IMG/VR virus record: IMGVR_UViG_3300037285_000249
Coordinates: 1-49,120 of that record
Length of the DNA stretch: 49,120 bases
Source: a virus
Direction: 5' to 3' (one strand)
Shown piece by piece: positions 41,359 to 47,468 of this stretch. The notes beneath the pieces are model-generated. The model was not told the DNA's origin. It ran no database searches and saw only the letters and a list, made by a program, of their open reading frames with translations. The translations under genes and the position numbers were made by a program. The stretch's first letter is position 1; each line of letters starts with the position of its first letter.

Positions 41359-41612
41359 GTTTACATCCACCCCATAGTCTGCTATATCATAGGCCACTTG
41401 TGACACCCGAAGAATTTGGTGTAAAAATTCACAATAGTCACCACATGGACGTTAAAATATCGTCTGATGGCGTAACAAAATTACATGCACCACACTGCAT
41501 ACATTGTGACGCTTCTCGTAGTTGGTTGTTCAGTGTTCGTGACGTTACTGCACCGTGCACCAACTGTAGACAGTTGACAATTAGGTTGGGTAGCAATGGG
41601 TCAACAGCATGA
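41355..41612 (+). CDS. Zinc-ribbon-like array protein 8 (extended)
   Basis: Eighth and largest copy, 85 residues. It has two histidine boxes, H4-P-P-H7 and H26-N-S-H-H30, separated by about 20 residues, then C48-x2-C51, C68-x2-C71 and the closing strand RQLTIRLGSNGSTA. The extra front part may come from fusion with the start of another copy. With CxxC twice, it can form a classical four-Cys zinc ribbon by itself. ATGA overlap on both sides. Confidence 0.72.
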   Translation: MSLHPPHSLLYHRPLVTPEEFGVKIHNSHHMDVKISSDGVTKLHAPHCIHCDASRSWLFSVRDVTAPCTNCRQLTIRLGSNGSTA

Positions 41613-41815
41613 AAAAATATAAGATTGACCGCAATTTTCCAATCCATACCAGTCATGACATGATTGAATTGTACCCAGGTGGCGATTTCCGTATATACGG
41701 ATGTAACAACTGTGGTGAAACAGAGATACTTCAAGTACTGTCAGATAAACTGTCCGCAACGTGTACCAACATCAGCAACTCTTTGACCATTGTGCTGGGC
41801 AACACTGATGCATAA
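41609..41815 (+). CDS. Zinc-ribbon-like array protein 9
   Basis: Ninth copy, 68 residues: H13-T-S-H16, C32-x2-C35, C52 and the closing strand NSLTIVLGNTDA. The ending LGxxxDA is shared with copy 10 (LGKRADA) and differs from the PKKET ending of copies 1-3, so the array seems to hold at least two subgroups. It overlaps copy 10 by 8 bases. Confidence 0.72.
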   Translation: MKKYKIDRNFPIHTSHDMIELYPGGDFRIYGCNNCGETEILQVLSDKLSATCTNISNSLTIVLGNTDA

Positions 41816-41996
41816 ACCAATCCACCCCACGCACCATGCTCAACGCCTTCTAAACTTTGATGATGGGTGGGTGTGTCGCGATTGCGGCAACTTTAATGTG
41901 GGTGGTATGGATAAGTTGCCGGGCACTATGAAATTTATATGTCCACACAATACCAACACGTTTGTCATCCATTTGGGTAAACGTGCAGATGCATAA
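41808..41996 (+). CDS. Zinc-ribbon-like array protein 10
   Basis: Tenth copy, 62 residues: H6-P-T-H9, C23-x2-C26, C45 and the closing strand NTFVIHLGKRADA. WVCRDCGN resembles a textbook zinc knuckle (CxxCG). Its front, MHKPIHPTH, is nearly the same as that of copy 11 (MHKRHHPTH), pointing to a recent pairwise duplication. It overlaps the next gene by 8 bases. Confidence 0.75.
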   Translation: MHKPIHPTHHAQRLLNFDDGWVCRDCGNFNVGGMDKLPGTMKFICPHNTNTFVIHLGKRADA

Positions 41997-42171
41997 ACGT
42001 CACCACCCCACCCATAAAATAGCCTTTGATTATATCGATGGTGAGTACATCTGTCGTAATTGTGGTATTGAGGCCTGGCAAACTCACCCAGATGGTGAAA
42101 TGGCATTTGCTAATGTATGTGCTGCGGCAATTGTGTGTTCATTACCCATAGCGATGCCAACAAGGAAATGA
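41989..42171 (+). CDS. Zinc-ribbon-like array protein 11
   Basis: Eleventh copy, 60 residues: H6-P-T-H9, C22-x2-C25 in YICRNCG, C44 and C50, and an atypical end CSLPIAMPTRK. The stretch after C44 (AAAIVCSLPIAMP) departs from the family strand pattern, so this end may be frameshifted or replaced. ATGA links it to copy 12. Confidence 0.7.
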   Translation: MHKRHHPTHKIAFDYIDGEYICRNCGIEAWQTHPDGEMAFANVCAAAIVCSLPIAMPTRK

Positions 42172-42353
42172 GTATGATTCATCCCAGCCATGATGTAAGT
42201 GTATCCATAAAAGGGTATCCTGTTCTGTTGCAGTGCTATAATTGCAATCACATCACATTGCGCCCTGATGAGTACAGCAGACTGACTGCACGGTGTACCA
42301 ACAATCCAAATAAGATAACTATAACTATGCCCAGGAGAATAAATGACAGATGA
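42168..42353 (+). CDS. Zinc-ribbon-like array protein 12
   Basis: Last copy, 61 residues: H5-P-S-H8, C23-x2-C26, C43 and the closing strand NKITITMPRRINDR. The family pattern is complete. An ATG two codons on would also work. It overlaps the start of the first-exon copy of the radical SAM gene by 11 bases, so the array and the radical SAM locus were translationally coupled, at least before the endonuclease gene was inserted. Confidence 0.74.
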   Translation: MSMIHPSHDVSVSIKGYPVLLQCYNCNHITLRPDEYSRLTARCTNNPNKITITMPRRINDR

Positions 42354-42477
42354 CTTAAAATGGAGTGAATACGACTTCACCAAAATACCATTCGACGATA
42401 TTGTAAGTGTGGGTCAGCGTACAATGTTGTACCGTGACTTGTTCACTGTGAGTTGGTTGTTGGGGATAAATACTTAG
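42343..42477 (+). pseudogene. Upstream, truncated copy of the radical SAM first exon
   Basis: This 44-codon ORF encodes a protein that from codon 4 to 41 is identical to the first exon at 43103, ending TVSWLLG; it then diverges and stops after INT. Over those 38 codons about 17 differ at DNA level and all differences are synonymous; only codons 2 and 3 change residues. It lacks the Fe-S cysteines and cannot work as an enzyme. It is best read as the leftover 5' end of the original gene, cut off when the endonuclease gene with its own exon copy arrived. It is still in frame and coupled to array gene 12. Confidence 0.8.
42465..42472 (+). promoter_or_regulatory. Late-type promoter box (GATAAATA) of the endonuclease gene
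   Basis: GATAAATA begins right where the truncated exon copy stops matching its relative. Transcription would start near 42478, 65 bases before the endonuclease ATG, with GGAGG as ribosome-binding site. Homing endonuclease genes of T4-like phages are often given their own late promoter. Confidence 0.6.
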
Positions 42478-42542
42478 CGAAACTACAAGAAGCGACAACT
42501 CCTTATAGTTTCTAAACATTGCAAACTATGTGGAGGATAACA

Positions 42543-43106
42543 ATGTCTAAGTATATTTATATCGTGTATAAAACTATAAATTTAGTAAATAATAAGTTTT
42601 ATATAGGAAAACACCGCCAACAAAATGATGAGTTCGACGGATATCTCGGCAGTGGGATATTAGTAAGCAAGGCTGTAGCTAAATATGGGCGTGAGAATTT
42701 TATTAGAGAAACCATTGGTGTATTTGATACAGAAAATGACTGCTATCAAGCCGAATCCAAAATAATTGGTGATTTATGGAAAGAACGAAGTTGTTATAAT
42801 TTAGCGCCTGGTGGTGACTGTGGTGTGGCAGAAACAAAACAAGAATGGTGGAATAACAATCCAGACGCAAAAGAAAACCGTAAACAAGATTGGGAAAATA
42901 ATAATCCTTCTAAAACTCGCGCAGGACGCCAAAGAATTCAAAAATCAAATAAAAATAGAATATGGTCAACTGATGCAAAAGAAAAATGTGGATTACCTCA
43001 TAGAGGAAAACCAAAGCCAAGAAAAATTTGTCCACATTGTGATAGATCAATAGCAATTAATTTATTTGAAAGGTATCATAATGATAAATGCAAGGAGAAG
43101 AAATGA
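42543..43106 (+). CDS. GIY-YIG homing endonuclease
   Basis: The ATG follows GGAGG and gives 187 residues. The N-terminal domain has KYIYIVYKTINLVNNKFYIG (Tyr-Ile-Tyr ... Tyr-Ile-Gly, the GIY-YIG pair), FDGYLGSGILVSKAVAKYG and CYQAESKIIGDLW with the metal-binding Glu. The linker is rich in Asn, Lys and Arg. The C-terminus has CPHCDRSIAINLFERYH followed by NDKC, a CxxC...H...C zinc finger for DNA binding. It lies upstream of, and outside, the group I intron, so it is a free-standing nuclease that may cut the intronless gene. It overlaps the downstream exon by 4 bases. Confidence 0.92.
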   Translation: MSKYIYIVYKTINLVNNKFYIGKHRQQNDEFDGYLGSGILVSKAVAKYGRENFIRETIGVFDTENDCYQAESKIIGDLWKERSCYNLAPGGDCGVAETKQEWWNNNPDAKENRKQDWENNNPSKTRAGRQRIQKSNKNRIWSTDAKEKCGLPHRGKPKPRKICPHCDRSIAINLFERYHNDKCKEKK

Positions 43107-43250
43107 ATAAAGATCTAAAATGGAGTGAATATGACTTCACAAAAATACCATTTGACGACATTGTAAGTGTAGGGCAACGAACTATGTTGTATCGTGACTT
43201 GTTCACTGTCTCATGGCTTTTAGGAAGGTTTTGTAATTACCGCTGTTCGT
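43103..43250 (+). CDS. Radical SAM protein, exon 1
   Basis: Exon 1 starts at an ATGA overlap with the endonuclease gene and runs to U43250. It encodes 49 codons plus one base, ending GRFCNYRCS, with the first two cluster cysteines C44 and C48. Without splicing the frame runs into TAA within a few bases. Joined to base 43506 it reads CNYRCSYCWPYA, restoring CxxxCxxC. The spliced gene is 1116 bases, exactly 372 codons including stop. KWSEYDFTKIPFDDIVSVGQ near the front has no recognised fold. Confidence 0.9.
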
Positions 43251-43505
43251 AAACATAATGCGACTTCATACAGCGATGTATGTCGAATAATCCCTTTAAT
43301 TGCTGGAAACTCCCATTCAAATAGGACAATCAGCAGCCAAGCTCTTAGTAGAGAAGGTTCAACGACTAGTCGAAAGACGTACACTCAAGTTAGTGGAAAC
43401 GGGGGACAACTCAAGTAGTTGATGATATAGTCTAATCTATATGGTAACATATAGCAGTTCATAAGAGAACGGGATAGAATTAACGACTCTATTTGAATAT
43501 AAATG
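43251..43505 (+). mobile_element. Group I intron (255 bases, no ORF inside)
   Basis: Core elements are visible in order: P/Q strands around tgctggaaac (43301) and cagcagccaa (43331), R around aaggttcaacgacta (43354) and S around gatatagtc (43424). P7 pairs GACTA (43364-43368) with TAGTC (43428-43432). A P9-type hairpin CTATATG-GTAA-CATATAG (43437-43454) has a GNRA loop. P1 pairs exon UCGU with intron GCGA, leaving a U-G pair at the splice site, as group I introns require. The last base is G. The intron has no endonuclease gene. Confidence 0.92.
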
Positions 43506-44473
43506 ATTGTTGGCCATATGCCCGCAGCAACACCAAGGACCATCGTCCCACTGATGTTTGCCTGAGTACAATTGATGAGATCAAACGTCAGGCCAGAGAA
43601 AATGGCTTCAACAGCTTTCACTTCAGCTTGAGCGGTGGTGAGCCCACGTTCCATCCTGGCTACTTGGACATTCTAAAACACTTGGCAGACGATGTAGACA
43701 ACACAAACTACACCAGTATCCATATGACCAGTAATTGCAGCCGCCCCATGAAATGGTTTGAAGAATATGTTGAATGTGCAAAGCCATTCCATCGTGCCAG
43801 CATCACTGCCAGTTTACACACTGAACATTTGGACACAACTGAAAAACTGCAAGGCTTTGCAGACAAGTTGATTTATTGTCAACAGCATGATGTGCAAGTT
43901 ACAATCAACATGGTGATGGTGCCTGACTGGTTTGACAGAGACTGGGAAAACGCATTGTTTTTCCACAATCAGGGTATCAATGTCACACTCAAGCCCATGA
44001 GTGATCCAACTGCCAGCAGGGTGGTTGATGGTTACACAGATCAACAAATGAAGAGTCTGTACAATGGTATGCCACAACGTGGTTATACAGAGGCCAGACG
44101 TATATGGCAAGATCGTCCAAAACCTGACTTCCAAGTACCAGCCCATGCTGAAGGTGAAACCAACGACAAAAGTGTGCCGTGGCATATGCAAGTCGAGTTC
44201 AAAGACAGCACAGGCAAGAAATGGTACATGGATCAAGCCGAACGTTTTAACGCGTTCAACTTTAATAAATTTGAAGGTTGGATGTGCAACAGTGGCTATC
44301 AGGGTATTATTATTCGTGAACCAGATGGCAGCATCAAGCGCAGTTACAGTTGCCAAGATGCGCCGTTGGGGAATATCGAAACTGGATTCAAACTATTTGG
44401 CGCACCCAAGGTGTGTATTAGTAAAGCCTGTGTGTCAAGTGCAGACAGCAAAATACCCAAGAGAAAAATATGA
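43506..44473 (+). CDS. Radical SAM protein, exon 2
   Basis: Exon 2 completes a 371-residue enzyme. It supplies the tyrosine codon's last two bases, C51 (third cluster ligand), FHFSLSGGEPTFHPGYLDIL (SAM motif), IHMTSNCSRPMKWFEEYV and the barrel. The C-terminal part has FEGWMCNSGYQGIIIREPDG, YSCQDAPLGN and VCISKACVSS, resembling the Cys-rich ends of the products at 29276 and 35657 and fitting an auxiliary cluster. A false ORF beginning at ATG 43493 runs from intron into exon. Translation of the active enzyme depends on splicing. Substrate unknown; the array of small proteins just upstream is a candidate partner by position only. Confidence 0.9.
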
Positions 44474-45177
44474 GTATCCATCCTCGCAATCACACAACCA
44501 ACCGTTATCCAATATACACAGAGCTGTTTGGTAATGATGACTGCACTGTGTTTGATTTTGGTGGCAACCATGGCGGGCTGTTGCATTTTTCTCAAGGCGC
44601 AATAAAAGAGTCATCGTACACTTGTTTGGATGTGAGTGCAGATGCTGTTGATATGGGGGCTGTAGAATACCCTGAAGCATCATGGAATCATTATGACAGA
44701 TTCAATTGGGCATACAATCACACAGGCAACACAGATATTATTTTTCCTGATATTGATAAGAATCAAGATCATATATGGGCATACAGTGTTTTCAGCCACA
44801 CAGACTATAACGAATTTTTAACCACTATACAATGGTTGATGACATTTAATTATAAGAAAATAGCACTGAGTTTCCTGGATATCAATGGATACAATGTCAA
44901 GCAATATTTTATGGACAAGCGTTTAAAAACATACGGATTGACTGTTGACTTGCATGCTGTGGATGTTGATGATATGTTTTACTTCATTGATCATAATTAT
45001 ATTGAAGCCTCACAGGTTAACAGTCCACAACATGGCTGTGAGTTATTCTTGGCATTTTATAATATACGATGGTTACTAGCCCAGCTGGCAACACACGATA
45101 TATCAGCTACTGTGCAATGGACAATGGAATCTGATATTCCATTTTTAATAATCAAGGCAGAAGATAATGTTAATTAA
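44470..45177 (+). CDS. Class I methyltransferase-like protein
   Basis: The 235-residue product, coupled by ATGA to the radical SAM gene, has CTVFDFGGNHGGLLHFSQGA at 25-44, a SAM-binding motif I (D.G.N.G), then YTCLDVSADAVDMGAVEY as motif II and IIFPDIDKNQDHIWAYSVFS. The FGGNHG version and the HTDYNEFLTTIQWL segment after it are those of methyltransferases that act on small molecules or lipids. The acceptor is unknown. The chain ends SDIPFLIIKAEDNVN, overlapping the next ORF by 11 bases. Confidence 0.65.
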   Translation: MSIHPRNHTTNRYPIYTELFGNDDCTVFDFGGNHGGLLHFSQGAIKESSYTCLDVSADAVDMGAVEYPEASWNHYDRFNWAYNHTGNTDIIFPDIDKNQDHIWAYSVFSHTDYNEFLTTIQWLMTFNYKKIALSFLDINGYNVKQYFMDKRLKTYGLTVDLHAVDVDDMFYFIDHNYIEASQVNSPQHGCELFLAFYNIRWLLAQLATHDISATVQWTMESDIPFLIIKAEDNVN

Positions 45178-45634
45178 AACAATTGGAACAGTCGATATCA
45201 CACGACTACTATTGGAAGTACAACACCTTATAGATGCTAATTCCAAACAATTGATGCTGCAAGGCGTCGCAGGTGAATCATCAGATTATGGCACTGGCTA
45301 TATTGCAGGCCTCAAACATGCAGAGTCAGATTTCATTCATGAGTTGCATCATACGCCATATTTAAATACCATAATGCAGTCATATGGGATGACTAGGACA
45401 CGGCTGTTGAGACTAATACCCACTGAATGTTATTCATACCATGTGGATCCCACACCGCGTGTGCATATACCGTTGATAACTGATGAAAACTGCATGGCAG
45501 TTTTGGAAGATACCATATACCGATTACCTGCAGATGGCAGTGTGTATTTTGTTGATACCACCCGCCGACATACATTTCTCAATGCTGGTGATTATGACAG
45601 ATTTCATATAGTTGGCATAGCGCCTGCGCGATAG
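45167..45634 (+). CDS. Aspartyl/asparaginyl hydroxylase-like 2OG oxygenase
   Basis: A 155-residue cupin-type oxygenase. YSYHVDPTPRVHIPLITDEN gives H92-x-D94 as iron ligands, then a turn, and YFVDTTRRHTFLNAGDYDRF gives distal H135 and R145 for 2-oxoglutarate. Residues RLIPTECYSYHVDPTPRVHI follow the pattern of the aspartyl beta-hydroxylase family, where the small HxD...RxH.PL block is typical. All residues needed are present. It might hydroxylate a protein side chain or a sugar. It ends in a 56-base tail-to-tail overlap with the minus-strand SDR gene. Confidence 0.72.
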   Translation: MLIKTIGTVDITRLLLEVQHLIDANSKQLMLQGVAGESSDYGTGYIAGLKHAESDFIHELHHTPYLNTIMQSYGMTRTRLLRLIPTECYSYHVDPTPRVHIPLITDENCMAVLEDTIYRLPADGSVYFVDTTRRHTFLNAGDYDRFHIVGIAPAR

Positions 45635-46067
45635 TCGTACTGTCCAACAAACACGGATAGTCATGTGTAATTTTACTATCTGAATGATATCCCCATGATA
45701 TATATTCGCCTGCACCGTACAACTGATGCACAAGCAACAGGGCCGTTTTATTACGGTGTTCATCTGTGTATTCACTTGACACGGCGTGCTTTGTTATGTT
45801 GGTGCCGATGCTGACTATACGTTTGGCGTCACCATATTCATTATAATATTCCAATAGCAATTGGGCTTGACCATCAGCTGCATTTGCGTTATTAATCAAT
45901 AAATCCATGTGCGCACACTCAGTGATAATTTGTTGGCGTGATGACGCACACGTGATGTCATAACCATTGTGGCGACTGAATCCATGCACAATGTCTCCGT
46001 GCGACTCAAAGTAATTCTTTATCAGTGGCCCAAAGCCTTTAGTGTGCCCTGTCAAGCCAATGATCAT
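45579..46067 (-). CDS. Short SDR-like NAD(P)-binding protein
   Basis: The 162-residue protein opens MIIGLTGHTKGFGPLIKNYF, a GxxxGxG Rossmann start, followed by IVHGFSRHNGYDI, MDLLINNANAADGQAQLLLE (the NNA motif) and RIVSIGTNIT with the catalytic-type Ser. The usual YxxxK is less clear: YTDEHRNKTALLLVHQL has Y-x6-K. It is shorter than a full SDR and resembles the product at 39481. Activity is uncertain. It overlaps the SET gene by 29 bases on the same strand. Confidence 0.6.
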   Translation of the reverse strand: MIIGLTGHTKGFGPLIKNYFESHGDIVHGFSRHNGYDITCASSRQQIITECAHMDLLINNANAADGQAQLLLEYYNEYGDAKRIVSIGTNITKHAVSSEYTDEHRNKTALLLVHQLYGAGEYISWGYHSDSKITHDYPCLLDSTTIAQALCQLYEICHNHQH

Positions 46068-46338
46068 CTGGCACCTCCATGGTTACCCATTGTCTGTAAT
46101 TCATTACAATCTCCTCGCCTGCGGTGATATCTTGATTGGCAACCCAGCTGGCCTCACCATCCCAATCCACATTATAATTATTTAGACTGTGGTTGGTACG
46201 GCTGTTGTTTTCATTTTGATATATGTTACCGTCAATGAATAACACTATGGTGCCAGCTGAAATATTGTCGACTGCAAACCGCCCCACGCCTTGTATGGGA
46301 CTTGCTTGCACCATAGTGTCAACGTACCACGTGGTCAT
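46039..46338 (-). CDS. Small SET-domain protein
   Basis: This 99-residue protein has the three marks of a SET lysine methyltransferase. GVGRFAVDNISAGTIVLFID (17-36) is the SET-N strand with GxGRFA. RTNHSLNNYNVDW (47-59) corresponds to the NHSCxPN pseudoknot part, with N49-H50-S51. VANQDITAGEEIVMNYRQW ends with GEE and NY, corresponding to GEELxxDY. It is close to the smallest SET proteins known, such as those of bacteria and viruses. It may methylate a lysine of host or phage protein. Whether it has enough of a SAM pocket is uncertain. A Cys-rich post-SET part is absent. Confidence 0.75.
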   Translation of the reverse strand: MTTWYVDTMVQASPIQGVGRFAVDNISAGTIVLFIDGNIYQNENNSRTNHSLNNYNVDWDGEASWVANQDITAGEEIVMNYRQWVTMEVPDDHWLDRAH

Positions 46339-46978
46339 GATATGTCCCTACACTTTTTTCAATCAAAGCGGTGTGCCGGTCAGTATCCAACCAACCCACT
46401 ACAAACAACAAAAGTCTGTTGTCATCGTTTTCAGTCTTGTTGACACCGTGCATGCTACCATACGATTTTAATGCAAAACAGTCTGTGGATTCTGGAACTT
46501 CAGTGGGAATGTGTTGCGTGACTTCACCATAAGTCAACTTACCGTCAATAACAGTGGGTTCACCATCAGTCAAATACAAGCTTTTTCTGTCACCTTCAAT
46601 AATCATTCTATAGCCACATGGTTCTGTGTTCAGCTGGTGATCTCTAAACTCACGTGTGATGGCATTAAAATCTTTCCGGGGACCATCATAATCAAGGTAG
46701 TTATCATCCACATGTGGCTTGACATCACGATTGGCACGGATCAATTTCATCAACACCACTCCAGTGAATGGAAAGTGTTCAGCAACATACTCTACTAATT
46801 CTGTGTGAACAGGTTGGATGGGCATGGGATCATGAAATGGTATGGTGCGATCCCTGATGGTGATGTATTCTTCACCCCAGAAATAGAAGTCAGTGTCAGG
46901 GGCAAATTCGTCGAGTACTTTTTGTTTGTGTTGGAATTTAGGTAAATCCAAGGGCAGAAATCTTATCGCTGACGTCAT
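46319..46978 (-). CDS. 2OG oxygenase-like (aspartyl hydroxylase type)
   Basis: The 219-residue product starts at an ATG after GGAGAC. It has VVLMKLIRANRDVKPHVDDN with H89-x-D91, EPCGYRMIIEGDRKSLYLTD as the central strands, and ALKSYGSMHGVNKTENDDNR with distal H177, followed by R188 (NRLLLFVVGW). This order and spacing is that of the aspartyl/asparaginyl hydroxylase family. It is one of four such genes in a minus-strand operon. It overlaps the SET gene by 20 bases. Substrate unknown. Confidence 0.75.
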   Translation of the reverse strand: MTSAIRFLPLDLPKFQHKQKVLDEFAPDTDFYFWGEEYITIRDRTIPFHDPMPIQPVHTELVEYVAEHFPFTGVVLMKLIRANRDVKPHVDDNYLDYDGPRKDFNAITREFRDHQLNTEPCGYRMIIEGDRKSLYLTDGEPTVIDGKLTYGEVTQHIPTEVPESTDCFALKSYGSMHGVNKTENDDNRLLLFVVGWLDTDRHTALIEKSVGTYHDHVVR

Positions 46979-47468
46979 CGTATGTCTCCTTAAAGCTGAG
47001 TTGATATGTTATTCGTTCACCGTGACCCTGGTTATTGACGCCATGCAAAATATCACCACTGGTGGGATACAGCACAGGCCCGTCAGCCAAAGAAAAGCTG
47101 GTGAGTTTGTTGTGATCGCGATCGTAAAGATCAGTGTATGTGTTGGCAAAGTCACCAACCATGGGAATCATGATTGCACATTTTCTATTGCCAGTGTTAT
47201 ACAACCAATCACAATAAAATTCATTGGGATGATTAATTTGTTCAGCAAGTATGCTGTCTTCGTGTGCGGGCAAATTATAGCCCGCATCAACTTTTACAAA
47301 GCCCGAAGTAATGTGGTTGCTCCATGCATACTTACATTCAGTTGGGCCATCTGATATGCGCTGGCCCTCCAGTGAATACCATTGCACTGATTGCAACAAC
47401 TGTTGAATATGTGCTGCATCGTAGAAATTATCGTTTAGTCTGAGGAATAAATCCTGGCCATCCTGCAA
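46938..47468 (-). CDS. 2OG oxygenase-like protein
   Basis: No ATG lies near the front. I chose the TTG at 47468 because GGAGAG precedes it at good spacing; a TTG at 47510 would add 14 residues. The 176-residue product has FVKVDAGYNLPAHEDSILAE with H69-x-D71, MIPMVGDFANTYTDLYDRDH in the middle, and SGDILHGVNNQGHGERITYQ with distal H142 and R152. These fit a 2OG/Fe(II) oxygenase. It overlaps the neighbours by about 40 bases on each side, unusually large even here. Substrate unknown. Confidence 0.68.
   Translation of the reverse strand: MQDGQDLFLRLNDNFYDAAHIQQLLQSVQWYSLEGQRISDGPTECKYAWSNHITSGFVKVDAGYNLPAHEDSILAEQINHPNEFYCDWLYNTGNRKCAIMIPMVGDFANTYTDLYDRDHNKLTSFSLADGPVLYPTSGDILHGVNNQGHGERITYQLSFKETYDDVSDKISALGFT

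Noticed and set aside
40043-42353. Array region as one large degenerate gene broken by frameshifts
   Set aside because: Each unit has its own start, stop and full His/Cys pattern, and neighbouring units use different frames with coupled junctions.
42343-43250. Reading the radical SAM locus as a simple frameshifted pseudogene with duplication
   Set aside because: Intron core elements, P1 with U-G pair and the exact in-frame junction explain the interruption better.
43493-43510. An ATG at 43493 giving an apparently complete ORF for a radical SAM protein starting MNINDC
   Set aside because: It would lack the first two cluster cysteines. The bases before 43506 belong to the group I intron, and joining to exon 1 restores the motif and frame.
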